DNA of 64,000 nt from assembly GCF_030124375.1 (NCBI RefSeq), contig NZ_JASKLS010000012.1, positions 70,041 to 134,040 of the forward strand, given 5' to 3'. Positions 16,413 to 26,216 of this stretch are shown one piece after another. Every line of letters starts with the position of its first letter. The stretch's first letter is position 1. Position numbers and translations under genes: made by a program. This stretch comes from Sinorhizobium sp. 6-70 (GTDB lineage Bacteria; Pseudomonadota; Alphaproteobacteria; Rhizobiales; Rhizobiaceae). The notes under the pieces are model-generated. The model searched no databases and was not told the origin of the DNA. It worked only from the letters and a program-made list of their open reading frames with translations.

Positions 16413-17930
16413 GTGTCAGAGCAGGCAATCTTCGACGTCTTCGTCATAGGCGGCGGCATCAACGGATGCGGCATTGCACGCGACGCGGTCGGTCGTGGCT
16501 ATTCGGTCGCGCTCGCCGAAATGAAAGACTTTGCCTCGGGTACTTCCTCCGGCTCCACCAAGCTTATCCATGGCGGTCTGCGCTATCTCGAATATTACGA
16601 GTTTCGCTTGGTCCGCGAGGCACTGATGGAGCGCGAGATCTTGTGGGCGATGGCGCCGCACGTGATCTGGCCGATGCGCTTCGTGCTGCCCTTCCACAGG
16701 GGCGGCCTGCGGCCGGCCTGGCTCATCCGGCTCGGCCTGTTTCTTTATGATCACATCGGCGGCCGCAAGCTGTTGCCCGCAACCCGCACGCTGGACATGA
16801 CACGCGATCCTGCCGGGGCACCGCTGAAGCGCCTTTTCACCAAGGCATTCGAATATTCCGACGGCTGGGTCAACGATGCCCGCCTGGTGGTGCTGAACGC
16901 CCGCGACGCGGCCGATCGCGGCGCGCGGGTCATGCCGCGCACCCGGGTCGTCTCGGCGCGCCGCAAGGACGGCCACTGGACAATCGAAACGGAGAATATG
17001 GTGACGGGCGCGCGCGCGACCCTGCGCGCCCGCATGCTCGTCAACGCCACCGGTCCGTGGGTGGATCGCGTGCTTGCGGACGCGATCGGCAAGAACGACG
17101 TACACAATGTCCGCCTCGTCCAGGGCAGCCATATCGTCGTGAAGAAGAAGTTTGACGATCCGCGCGCCTATTTCTTCCAGAACCCGGACGGACGGATCAT
17201 CTTCGCCATTCCCTACGAGAACGAGTTCACACTGATCGGAACCACGGACCACGATTTCGACGGCAACCCGGCGGAAGCGCGCATCAGCGACGCCGAGATC
17301 GACTATCTTTGCAAGGCGGCGAGCGAATACTTCACCGAGCCGGTAACGCGGGACGACATCGTCTGGACCTATTCGGCGGTGCGCCCGCTGTTCGACGATG
17401 GTGCCAGCAAGGCACAGGAGGCGACCCGCGATTACGTGCTGCGCCTAGAGGGTGAGAACGGCCAGCCGCCGCTGCTTAACGTCTTCGGAGGCAAGCTCAC
17501 AACCTACCGGCGGCTGAGCGAGTCTGCGTTGGAAAAAATTGGCGAGGCGATCGGGGCCAAGGGTCGGAAATGGACGGCCGGGTCGAGCCTGCCGGGTGGC
17601 GATTTTCCCGCTGCCGGCTACGACGCCGAGGTCGCCAGCCTCAAGGCGCGCTACCCTTTTCTTGCCAATACTCACGCGCGCCGCCTCGTGCGGCTCTACG
17701 GCACGCGGGCGGCGCAGCTTCTCGGCAAGGCGGCGAGCGAAGCCGATCTCGGAAGACGTTTCGGAGCCGACCTCTACGAAACCGAAGTCAATTGGCAGAT
17801 CGAGCAGGAATGGGCGCGGCGCGCGGAGGACGTTTTGTGGCGCCGGACGAAACTGGGGCTGAAGCTCTCTCCGGCCGAAGCCGCGGAGTTGGAGGACTAT
17901 ATGCAGGGCGCGGCCAACGCTGCCGCCTAG
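16413..17930 (+). CDS. glpD: Glycerol-3-phosphate dehydrogenase (FAD, respiratory)
   Basis: 505 residues from a GTG at 16413, chosen because GGAGGGG precedes it at normal distance. It oxidises glycerol 3-phosphate to dihydroxyacetone phosphate at the cytoplasmic membrane and feeds electrons to quinone. The N-terminal FAD dinucleotide-binding motif VIGGGINGCGIARDA, SSGSTKLIHGGLRYLE and the C-terminal DAO_C domain ending in the AEDVLWRRTKLGL block mark GlpD. It is the first structural gene of the glycerol operon; no glycerol kinase gene is in the window. The TAG stop is the first base triplet of a mosaic repeat (17928-17983). Confidence 0.95.
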   Translation: MSEQAIFDVFVIGGGINGCGIARDAVGRGYSVALAEMKDFASGTSSGSTKLIHGGLRYLEYYEFRLVREALMEREILWAMAPHVIWPMRFVLPFHRGGLRPAWLIRLGLFLYDHIGGRKLLPATRTLDMTRDPAGAPLKRLFTKAFEYSDGWVNDARLVVLNARDAADRGARVMPRTRVVSARRKDGHWTIETENMVTGARATLRARMLVNATGPWVDRVLADAIGKNDVHNVRLVQGSHIVVKKKFDDPRAYFFQNPDGRIIFAIPYENEFTLIGTTDHDFDGNPAEARISDAEIDYLCKAASEYFTEPVTRDDIVWTYSAVRPLFDDGASKAQEATRDYVLRLEGENGQPPLLNVFGGKLTTYRRLSESALEKIGEAIGAKGRKWTAGSSLPGGDFPAAGYDAEVASLKARYPFLANTHARRLVRLYGTRAAQLLGKAASEADLGRRFGADLYETEVNWQIEQEWARRAEDVLWRRTKLGLKLSPAEAAELEDYMQGAANAAA

Positions 17931-17983
17931 ATCACGATGTGCGGGCGGAAAACCGAAGCCCTTTTCCGCGTCCCGCTCTGATA
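17928..17983 (-). repeat. Mosaic repeat, family B variant, partial copy at the glpD stop
   Basis: TAGATCACGATG at 17928-17939 is identical to the end of the element at 47573-47584 read on the other strand. It is followed by a GCGGGCGGAAAACCG...CGCGTCCCGCTCT unit matching 47471-47517 in reverse. The middle part found at 47518-47572 is missing here, a mosaic structure. It lies between glpD and glpS. Confidence 0.65.
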
Positions 17984-18032
17984 GCCTGCAATTTGAGACT
18001 GCCGATGGCTGGGTGGAACACCGGAGAATTCA

Positions 18033-19103
18033 ATGCTTGAAATGAAGAACATATCCAAGGTCGTGGGCGGGGAGACGCATATCCACCCGACCGACCTTGT
18101 GCTGGAGAGGGGGTCGCTGAATGTGCTGCTCGGCCCCACGCTCTCCGGCAAGACGTCGTTGATGCGGCTGATGGCCGGTCTCGACAAGCCTGCCTCCGGA
18201 TCGCTTCGCTTCGATGGCGCCGACGTCACCGGCCTGCCGGTGCAGCAACGCTCCGTCGCCATGGTCTACCAGCAGTTCATCAACTATCCGGCGATGACGG
18301 TCTACGACAACATCGCCTCTCCGATGCGCATCAAGGGCGCCGATAGCGCAACCGTCGATCGGGAAGTGCGCAAGGCTGCCGAACTCCTGAAGCTCACCCC
18401 CTATCTAGACCGCACGCCCTTGAACCTTTCCGGCGGCCAGCAGCAGCGTACCGCGCTTGCGCGTGCGATCGTCAAGAACGCCGATCTGGTGCTGCTCGAC
18501 GAACCGCTGGCCAATCTCGACTACAAGCTGCGCGAGGAACTGCGCGAGGAATTGCCGAAGATCTTCTCCGCCTCCGGCGCAATCTTCGTTTATGCAACGA
18601 CGGAGCCGTCGGAGGCCTTGCTGCTCGGCGGCAATACCGCCACCCTGAGCGAGGGCCGCATCACCCAGTTCGGCCGCACCATCGATGTCTATCGCCGCCC
18701 GATCGACATTGTCACCGCGCGCACTTTCGCCGACCCGCCGCTGAATACGATCGAGCTCGTGAAAACGGGAGCCAATTTCACGCTCGATGGAAAGCCGGTG
18801 CTTACCGTCCCGGCCCACCTTTCGGCCGTTCCCGACGGCCCCTGCACGGTCGCCTTCCAGCCGCACCACCTTTCTTTCGATGCGCCAAACGGCAACGGCA
18901 ATGCGCTGACCGTCAAGACGGCGATCTCTGAGATCGCAGGTTCGGAGAGCTTCATTCACGTCGGCTTCGCCGGCGCGCGCTGGGTCATGCTCGCGCCCGG
19001 CATTCACGACATCGAACCGGACGCGGTTCTTCAGGTCTTTGTCGATATACGCCACCTGATGGTCTTTGGGCCGGACGGTCGCGCGATCGGCGGCACGGCC
19101 TGA
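18033..19103 (+). CDS. glpS: Glycerol ABC transporter ATPase GlpS
   Basis: 356 residues: a MalK/UgpC-type nucleotide-binding domain followed by a ~120-residue TOBE/OB-like regulatory domain. Walker A is GPTLSGKT at 34-41, the signature LSGGQ at 132-136, and Walker B LVLLDEP with D156 and E157. The H-loop histidine is replaced: the expected Y-V-T-H-D reads YATTE with Thr at residue 190. Together with the second ATPase, which has an abnormal signature, this makes the pair asymmetric (see findings). It energises glycerol import across the inner membrane. It is the first transporter gene after glpD, separated by 102 bases holding a repeat remnant. Confidence 0.9.
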   Translation: MLEMKNISKVVGGETHIHPTDLVLERGSLNVLLGPTLSGKTSLMRLMAGLDKPASGSLRFDGADVTGLPVQQRSVAMVYQQFINYPAMTVYDNIASPMRIKGADSATVDREVRKAAELLKLTPYLDRTPLNLSGGQQQRTALARAIVKNADLVLLDEPLANLDYKLREELREELPKIFSASGAIFVYATTEPSEALLLGGNTATLSEGRITQFGRTIDVYRRPIDIVTARTFADPPLNTIELVKTGANFTLDGKPVLTVPAHLSAVPDGPCTVAFQPHHLSFDAPNGNGNALTVKTAISEIAGSESFIHVGFAGARWVMLAPGIHDIEPDAVLQVFVDIRHLMVFGPDGRAIGGTA

Positions 19104-19123
19104 GGCAGCGCTGGGAGGAGAAA

Positions 19124-20194
<1,071 letters not shown>

Positions 20195-20197
20195 ACC

Positions 20198-21064
20198 ATG
20201 GAAAAAACCTGGAACAACAAGGCCTGGTTCATGGTCCTGCCGGTGCTGGTGCTCGTCGCCTTCTCCGCGGTGATCCCGCTGATGACGGTCGTCAACTATT
20301 CGGTGCAGGACACTTTCGGCAACAACGAGTTCTTCTGGGCCGGCACCGACTGGTTCCTGGAGACACTTGAATCCGACCGCTTCTGGGATGCGCTCACCCG
20401 CAACCTGATCTTCTCGGCGATCATCCTGACGATCCAGATTCCGCTCGGCATCGTGATCGCACTCAACATGCCGAAGAAGGGCATCGGCGTCCCGATCTGC
20501 CTGGTGCTGATGGCGCTGCCGCTGCTCATTCCGTGGAACGTCGTCGGCACCATCTGGCAGGTCTTCGGCCGTGTCGATATCGGCCTGCTCGGACGCACGC
20601 TCGCATCGCTCGGCATCAACTACAACTATGTGCAGAACCCGATCGACGCCTGGGTGACGCTGATCGTCATGGACGTCTGGCACTGGACGAGCCTCGTCGT
20701 GCTCCTCTGCTATGCCGGCCTCGTCTCGATCCCGGACGCCTACTACCAGGCGGCCAAGATCGACGGCGCGTCGCGGTGGTCCGTCTTCCGCTACATCCAG
20801 CTGCCGAAGATGAAGCGCGTGCTCCTGATCGCCTTCCTGCTGCGCTTCATGGACAGTTTCATGATCTATACAGAACCCTTCGTCGTCACCGGCGGCGGTC
20901 CGGGTAATTCGACGACCTTCCTGTCGATCGATCTCGTCAAGATGGCGATCGGCCAGTTCGACCTCGGTCCGGCGGCAGCCCTCTCGATCATCTACTTCCT
21001 CATCATCCTGCTGCTCTCGTGGATCTTCTACACGGTGATGACCACCAGCGACGCGCAAGGCTGA
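20198..21064 (+). CDS. glpP: Glycerol ABC transporter permease GlpP
   Basis: 288 residues with about six membrane segments, binding-protein-dependent transport family of the sugar type (UgpA/MalF-like). The EAA loop that contacts the ATPases reads YYQAAKIDGASRWSVFRYI near residues 182-200. The first membrane segment (residues ~9-28) begins immediately after the short charged N-terminus. It is tightly linked to glpT (3-base gap) and glpQ (20 bases). Confidence 0.92.
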   Translation: MEKTWNNKAWFMVLPVLVLVAFSAVIPLMTVVNYSVQDTFGNNEFFWAGTDWFLETLESDRFWDALTRNLIFSAIILTIQIPLGIVIALNMPKKGIGVPICLVLMALPLLIPWNVVGTIWQVFGRVDIGLLGRTLASLGINYNYVQNPIDAWVTLIVMDVWHWTSLVVLLCYAGLVSIPDAYYQAAKIDGASRWSVFRYIQLPKMKRVLLIAFLLRFMDSFMIYTEPFVVTGGGPGNSTTFLSIDLVKMAIGQFDLGPAAALSIIYFLIILLLSWIFYTVMTTSDAQG

Positions 21065-21084
21065 GAAAGGAGGGAGGAGACATT

Positions 21085-21909
21085 ATGAAAACCAACACTC
21101 AACCGCTCTCGCAACGCCTCTCCTGGCTGGTGCCGACGATCTACATCGTCTTCCTGCTCCTGCCGATCTACTGGCTGGTCAACATGAGCTTCAAGGAGAC
21201 GGGCGAGATTCTCAGCACCTTCTCGCTCTGGCCGCAGAACCCGACGCTCAGGAACTACCGGGTGATCTTCACCGATCCCTCATGGTACAACGGCTACATC
21301 AATTCGATCACCTACGTGGTGATGAACACGGTGATCTCGGTCTCCGTGGCGCTGCCGGCGGCCTACGCCTTCTCGCGCTACCGCTTCCTCGGAGACAAGC
21401 ATCTGTTCTTCTGGCTGCTGACGAACCGGATGGCGCCGCCGGCCGTTTTCGCGCTGCCTTTCTTCCAGCTTTATTCCGCCTTCGGCCTGATCGACACGCA
21501 TATCGCGGTCGCGATCGCCCATTGCCTCTTCAACGTGCCGCTGGCGGTCTGGATCCTCGAAGGCTTCATGTCGGGCGTGCCGAAGGAGATCGACGAGACG
21601 GCCTATATCGACGGCTACTCCTTCCCGCGCTTCTTCGTAAAAATCTTCGTGCCGCTGATCGCATCCGGCATCGGCGTCGCCGCCTTCTTCTGCTTCATGT
21701 TCTCCTGGGTCGAACTGCTGATCGCCCGTACGCTGACGACCACCGATGCCAAGCCGATCGCCGCGACAATGACCCGCACGGTTTCCGCCTCCGGTCTCGA
21801 CTGGGGCGTGCTTGCCGCCGCCGGCGTTCTGACGATCATCCCCGGCGCGCTCGTCATCTATTTCGTTCGCAACTACATCGCCAAGGGCTTCGCCCTGGGG
21901 AGGGTCTGA
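21085..21909 (+). CDS. glpQ: Glycerol ABC transporter permease GlpQ
   Basis: 274 residues from the ATG at 21085, behind GGAGGGAGGAGA; an in-frame upstream ATG at 21019 lies inside glpP and is unlikely. It has six predicted membrane segments, UgpE/MalG-like, with the EAA loop EIDETAYIDGYSFPRFF. Partner of GlpP in the membrane channel. It ends with TGATGG, sharing one base with the glpU start codon, so the two are translationally coupled. The name is the rhizobial one, not the enteric phosphodiesterase GlpQ. Confidence 0.92.
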   Translation: MKTNTQPLSQRLSWLVPTIYIVFLLLPIYWLVNMSFKETGEILSTFSLWPQNPTLRNYRVIFTDPSWYNGYINSITYVVMNTVISVSVALPAAYAFSRYRFLGDKHLFFWLLTNRMAPPAVFALPFFQLYSAFGLIDTHIAVAIAHCLFNVPLAVWILEGFMSGVPKEIDETAYIDGYSFPRFFVKIFVPLIASGIGVAAFFCFMFSWVELLIARTLTTTDAKPIAATMTRTVSASGLDWGVLAAAGVLTIIPGALVIYFVRNYIAKGFALGRV

Positions 21910-22328
21910 TGGAAACCATCGCCATGCGCAAGAACCGCTGGCCCGTCGCACTTGTCGCCGTGCTCGTCGTCTATGTCGTAGCCGCCGGCCTGCTCGTTTC
22001 CGCCCTGCCGCTCAAGGACGGCGAACGCGACTGGTTCGCCCCGCTGATCCCCGGCGGCTGGATGGCCTGGTCCTTCCCGACCGCCATGTTCTTTCTGACG
22101 ATCTTCACGCTGCTGTCGCTGATGGCCGTCTGGGAATATGCCCGGCCCGGAGGCAACCCGCGCGTCGGCATCCTGCGCTTCGAGACGACGCGCGGCGACC
22201 GGCTTTTCGTCTCGCTGCTCGGATCCGCCTTTATTCATCTCGGCTGGCTGGGGCTCGTCGGCACAAACCTCTGGTGGGCGGTGGCGCTCTCCGTGGTCTA
22301 TGCCATCGGCGTTTTCCGCTACGTCTGA
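21909..22328 (+). CDS. glpU: Small membrane protein of the glycerol operon (DUF2160)
   Basis: 139 residues with about four hydrophobic segments (roughly 10-30, 52-75, 93-112 and 115-135). It matches the DUF2160 family, recognised mainly by its constant position between the permease and binding-protein genes of this transporter type. Its function is unknown; an accessory membrane subunit of the transporter is a reasonable guess. It starts within the glpQ stop codon (TGATG) and ends 81 bases before glpV. Confidence 0.85.
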   Translation: METIAMRKNRWPVALVAVLVVYVVAAGLLVSALPLKDGERDWFAPLIPGGWMAWSFPTAMFFLTIFTLLSLMAVWEYARPGGNPRVGILRFETTRGDRLFVSLLGSAFIHLGWLGLVGTNLWWAVALSVVYAIGVFRYV

Positions 22329-22409
22329 GAAACGCAATGGGGGGCGCATCGACGGCGCGCCCCTCGAAACTGCAATGAACTGCAATCGCAAAACCCAAGG
22401 GAGGAAATT

Positions 22410-24134
22410 ATGCGACGGCATCTTCTAACGACGACGGCAGCAATGCTGCTGGCTCTCACCGGGTCGGCCTATGCCGGCATGGATGAGGCAAAGGCGTTCC
22501 TGGACAAGGAAATCGGCGACCTCTCGTCACTCGACCGCGCCGCCCAGGAAGCGGAAATGCAATGGTTCATCGATGCAGCCAAGCCCTTTGCCGGCATGGA
22601 CATCAAGGTCGTCTCCGAAACGATCACCACCCATGAATACGAGTCGAAGACCCTCGCCAAGGCCTTCTCCGACATCACGGGCATCAAGATCACACACGAC
22701 CTGATCGGTGAAGGCGACGTCGTCGAGAAGCTGCAGACGCAGATGCAGTCCGGTGAAAACGTCTATGACGCCTACATCAACGACTCGGATCTGATCGGTA
22801 CCCATTGGCGCTACCAGCAGGCCCGCAGCCTGACCGATTTCATGGCGAATGAGGGCAAGGACGTCACCAACCCCAACCTCGACATCGACGACTTCATCGG
22901 CAAGTCCTTCACCACCGCTCCGGACGGCAAGCTCTACCAGCTTCCCGACCAGCAGTTCGCGAACCTCTATTGGTTCCGCTATGACTGGTTCAACGATCCG
23001 AAGATCCAGGAAGAGTTCAAGGCCAAGTACGGCTACGACCTCGGCGTTCCGGTAAACTGGTCGGCCTACGAGGACATCGCCGAGTTCTTCAATGGCCGCG
23101 AGATCGACGGCAAGAAGGTCTACGGCCACATGGATTACGGCAAGAAGGACCCGTCCCTCGGTTGGCGGTTCACTGACGCCTGGCTGTCGATGGCCGGCAA
23201 CGGTGACAAGGGCATCCCGAACGGCAAGCCGGTCGACGAGTGGGGCATCCGAGTCGACGAGAACTCGCGTCCCGTCGGATCCTGCGTTGCGCGCGGCGGC
23301 GACACCAACGGCCCGGCGTCGGTCTATGCCATCCAGAAGTATCTCGACTGGCTGAAGGCCTATGCTCCGGCTGCTGCCCAGGGCATGACCTTCTCGGAAT
23401 CCGGTCCGGTTCCGTCGCAGGGTGAGATCGCCCAGCAAATGTTCACCTATACGGCGTTCACCGCAGACTTCGTGAAGCAAGGCCTGCCGGTGGTGAACGA
23501 GGACGGCACGCCGAAGTGGCGTTTTGCCCCGAGCCCGCACGGCGTCTACTGGAAGGACGGCATGAAGCTCGGCTATCAGGACGCCGGTTCCTGGACGATC
23601 CTGAAGTCCACTCCGGACGACCGCGCCAAGGCCGCGTGGCTCTACGCGCAGTTCGTGACCTCCAAGACCGTGGACGTGAAGAAGAGCCATGTCGGTCTCA
23701 CCTTCATCCGCCAGTCGACGCTCGATCATCAGAGCTTTACCGAGCGCGCACCGAAGCTCGGCGGCCTGGTCGAGTTCTACCGCTCGCCGGCCCGCCTGCA
23801 GTGGTCGCCGACCGGCACGAACGTGCCTGACTATCCGAAGCTGGCTCAGCTCTGGTGGCAGGCGATCGGCGATGCCTCCTCCGGCGCAAAGACCGCCCAG
23901 GAAGCCATGGACTCGCTTTGCGCCGAGCAGGAAAAGGTGCTGCAGCGCCTCGAGCGCGCCGGTATCCAGGGCGACATCGGTCCGAAGCTCGCCGAAGAGC
24001 ACGACCTCGAATTCTGGAACGCGGAGGCCGTCAAGGCCGGCAACCTCGCTCCGCAGCTGAAGGTCGAGAACGAGAAGGAAAAGCCGATGACCGTCAACTA
24101 CGACGAACTGGTCAAGAGCTGGCAGACGAACTAA
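22410..24134 (+). CDS. glpV: Glycerol ABC transporter substrate-binding protein GlpV
   Basis: 574 residues, longer than most sugar-binding proteins (~430) but usual for this extracellular solute-binding family 1 subgroup. It has an N-terminal signal peptide (MRRHLLTTTAAMLLALTGSAYA) and acts in the periplasm. A strong AGGGAGGAAA precedes the ATG. It is the last gene of the operon glpD-glpSTPQUV; a palindromic repeat 15 bases after the stop may act as the 3' end of the transcript. Assignment of glycerol as ligand rests on the operon, not on binding residues. Confidence 0.9.
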   Translation: MRRHLLTTTAAMLLALTGSAYAGMDEAKAFLDKEIGDLSSLDRAAQEAEMQWFIDAAKPFAGMDIKVVSETITTHEYESKTLAKAFSDITGIKITHDLIGEGDVVEKLQTQMQSGENVYDAYINDSDLIGTHWRYQQARSLTDFMANEGKDVTNPNLDIDDFIGKSFTTAPDGKLYQLPDQQFANLYWFRYDWFNDPKIQEEFKAKYGYDLGVPVNWSAYEDIAEFFNGREIDGKKVYGHMDYGKKDPSLGWRFTDAWLSMAGNGDKGIPNGKPVDEWGIRVDENSRPVGSCVARGGDTNGPASVYAIQKYLDWLKAYAPAAAQGMTFSESGPVPSQGEIAQQMFTYTAFTADFVKQGLPVVNEDGTPKWRFAPSPHGVYWKDGMKLGYQDAGSWTILKSTPDDRAKAAWLYAQFVTSKTVDVKKSHVGLTFIRQSTLDHQSFTERAPKLGGLVEFYRSPARLQWSPTGTNVPDYPKLAQLWWQAIGDASSGAKTAQEAMDSLCAEQEKVLQRLERAGIQGDIGPKLAEEHDLEFWNAEAVKAGNLAPQLKVENEKEKPMTVNYDELVKSWQTN

Positions 24135-24148
24135 GCCTCCCAAGGCTA

Positions 24149-24244
24149 CTGCATGTTTCCTTAAATCGCAGCCGATTTAAGGATAAAAACATGCAGCAAT
24201 TCAAAGTGCTACAGCGCCGTCTGGTAAGACGCGCGGCGCTGTAG
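24149..24244 (+). repeat. Two-module palindromic repeat, family A, copy 2
   Basis: Module 1: CTGCATGTTTCCTTAAATCG pairs imperfectly with CGATTTAAGGATAAAAACATGCAG. Module 2: CTACAGCGCCG at 24209-24219 pairs perfectly with CGGCGCTGTAG at 24234-24244. The element follows glpV and could protect or terminate the operon's mRNA. Confidence 0.75.
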
Positions 24245-24568
24245 GTGCCCTCCGAAATCATCGGCGGCACCACGACGTCTGGAGATGCGGCGCCGGGGCT
24301 GGCAACAGCTCCGGTTTTCGCTTGAAGGAGCAGCGAGCCTTGCATCCGGTTCAAGTCGGGCCGTGCCCCGTCCTTGCAATATCAAGTATCCGCAACCGAA
24401 TGGATAACATAGGCGGTCGAAACGCTGCCGATCGACCGTATTACCGTTGATCGATTGAAAACTGTTTCCCCTTTTTCAATAAGGTAATGCGTCATCGTCG
24501 CTGCCATAGTTTGCCACCTGCCTCATGACGAGGCGGGAATACATGCAAAGGTATTGGAGGAGATTACC
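24245..24568 (+). other. Intergenic region ahead of the nucleobase permease
   Basis: About 320 bases without a coding sequence. I see no tRNA-like fold and no known riboswitch. The last 110 bases become AT-rich and should contain the permease promoter. A small hairpin (GCCTC-ATGAC-GAGGC) lies about 30 bases before the start codon. Nothing else can be supported. Confidence 0.5.
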
Positions 24569-26041
24569 TTGGCAAACAATGCAGACGAAACTGTACGACA
24601 TATGCGGCCGGAAGATGAGAATCTCGGCATCGGTGCCAATCTGGCCTATGGCCTGCAACATGTCCTGACGATGTACGGCGGCATCGTCGCCGTACCGCTG
24701 ATCCTCGGCCAGGCGGCAGGCCTCACCTCCACCGACGTCGGCCTGCTGATCACCGCCTCCCTTTTCGCCGGCGGCCTCGCCACCATCCTGCAGACCATCG
24801 GCCTGCCGTTTTTCGGAAGCCGGTTGCCGCTGGTCCAGGGCGTTTCGTTCTCTGGTGTTGCGACGATGATTGCCATTTCCGGCAATGGCGGTATCGAGGC
24901 CGTGCTCGGCGCCGTCATGGCCGCGTCACTGATCGGCCTTCTGATCACGCCCGTCTTCTCGCGGATCACGCGTTTCTTCCCACCGCTCGTCACGGGCATC
25001 GTGATCACCACCATCGGCTTGACGCTGATGCCCGTCGCCGCGCGCTGGGCCATGGGAGGCAACAGTGCTGCGCCGGACTTCGGCAGCCCGGCCAACATCC
25101 AGCTCGCAGCGGCGACGCTCGTGATCGTGCTCCTGCTCAGCAAGCTCGGCAGCGCGTCGATCTCAAGGCTGTCGATCCTGATCGCGCTGATCATCGGCAC
25201 CGTCATCGCCTATTTCGCCGGCATGACCGATTTCACGAAGGTGACCGAGGGGCCGCTTTTCTCCCTTCCGACGATGTTCCATTTCGGCTATCCGACCTTC
25301 GAGATCGCAGCGGTCGTCTCGATGTTCATCGTCATCATGGTGACGCTGGTCGAGACGTCAGCGGATATCCTTGCCGTCGGCGAAATCATTGAAACGAAAG
25401 TGGACTCGCGCCGCCTCGGCGATGGCCTCAGGGCGGACATGCTGTCCAGCCTCATCGCACCGGTCTTCGGCTCCTTCACCCAGAGCGCCTTTGCCCAGAA
25501 TGTCGGGCTGGTGGCCGTCACCGGCGTGAAGAGCCGCTACGTGGTGGCGACGGGTGGCATGTTTCTCGTGGCGCTCGGCCTGTTGCCCGTCATGGGCCGC
25601 GTTGTCGCGGCGGTTCCAAGCGCCGTGCTCGGCGGCGCCGGCATCGTGCTCTTCGGCACGGTCGCGGCAAGCGGCATCCGCACCCTGTCCAAGGTCGACT
25701 ACAACAACAATATGAACCTGGTCATCGTCGCCACGGCCATCGGCTTCGGCATGATCCCGATCGCCTCTCCCGGCTTCTACGAGCATTTTCCGGCCTGGGT
25801 CGCGACGATCTTCCACTCCGGCATCAGCTCGGCCGCGCTGATGGCAATCAGCCTCAACCTGATCTTCAACCATCTGACGGTCGGAAACTCCGACCAGCAA
25901 TCGGTGTTCGTTGCCGGAACGGAGCGGACGCTCCGGTATCAGGACATCGCGCGGCTGCACGATGGCGACTATTTCCTCAACGGCAAGCTCTACGACGCAA
26001 AGGGCATCGAGGTGCCCGTGATCGCTTCGGAAGCGCACTGA
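24569..26041 (+). CDS. NCS2 family nucleobase:cation symporter (uracil/xanthine permease type)
   Basis: 490 residues with 12-14 membrane segments. The family blocks YGLQHVLTMYGG at the first helix, the VQGVSFSGV segment, VETSADILAVGEI with the conserved polar residue of helix 8, and the NCS2 signature around QNVGLVAVTGVKSR are present. The ~40-residue hydrophilic C-terminal tail is longer than in UraA. The start is probably the TTG at 24569, eight bases after GGAGGA; the ATG at 24602 would cut the protein only slightly. These carriers import xanthine, uric acid or uracil with protons; the exact base cannot be told. A strong hairpin follows the stop. Confidence 0.88.
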   Translation: MANNADETVRHMRPEDENLGIGANLAYGLQHVLTMYGGIVAVPLILGQAAGLTSTDVGLLITASLFAGGLATILQTIGLPFFGSRLPLVQGVSFSGVATMIAISGNGGIEAVLGAVMAASLIGLLITPVFSRITRFFPPLVTGIVITTIGLTLMPVAARWAMGGNSAAPDFGSPANIQLAAATLVIVLLLSKLGSASISRLSILIALIIGTVIAYFAGMTDFTKVTEGPLFSLPTMFHFGYPTFEIAAVVSMFIVIMVTLVETSADILAVGEIIETKVDSRRLGDGLRADMLSSLIAPVFGSFTQSAFAQNVGLVAVTGVKSRYVVATGGMFLVALGLLPVMGRVVAAVPSAVLGGAGIVLFGTVAASGIRTLSKVDYNNNMNLVIVATAIGFGMIPIASPGFYEHFPAWVATIFHSGISSAALMAISLNLIFNHLTVGNSDQQSVFVAGTERTLRYQDIARLHDGDYFLNGKLYDAKGIEVPVIASEAH

Positions 26042-26052
26042 CCGTCCGCACC

Positions 26053-26090
26053 GACAGCGCCGTGCGTCTTATCGCACGCACGGCGCTGTC
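26053..26090 (+). terminator. Strong hairpin after the nucleobase permease gene
   Basis: A perfect 15-base stem (GACAGCGCCGTGCGT with ACGCACGGCGCTGTC) around an 8-base loop, 12 bases after the stop codon. There is no T-run, so termination is uncertain. The arms resemble module 2 of repeat family A (ACAGCGCCG...CGGCGCTGT), so it may be a lone module of that repeat. Confidence 0.5.
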
Positions 26091-26216
26091 GTGAAAAGAT
26101 TTCCCCGTCTCGGGGAAATCTCTCCCGCAGATGCATCACATTTCGATCGGGACCGAAGCATCCGTCGTCCGACGATGTTAGAAGGACGGCATGGACTCGC
26201 TTCAAGGACTGGATTG

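Noticed and set aside
24245-24568. Purine riboswitch ahead of the nucleobase permease
   Set aside because: No paired helices with the conserved loop bases of the purine aptamer could be found by eye.
26091-26216. Longer N-terminus for the EamA transporter
   Set aside because: The extra 42 residues are hydrophilic, overlap the hairpin region and lack a membrane-protein start; the ATG at 26217 gives the standard family N-terminus.
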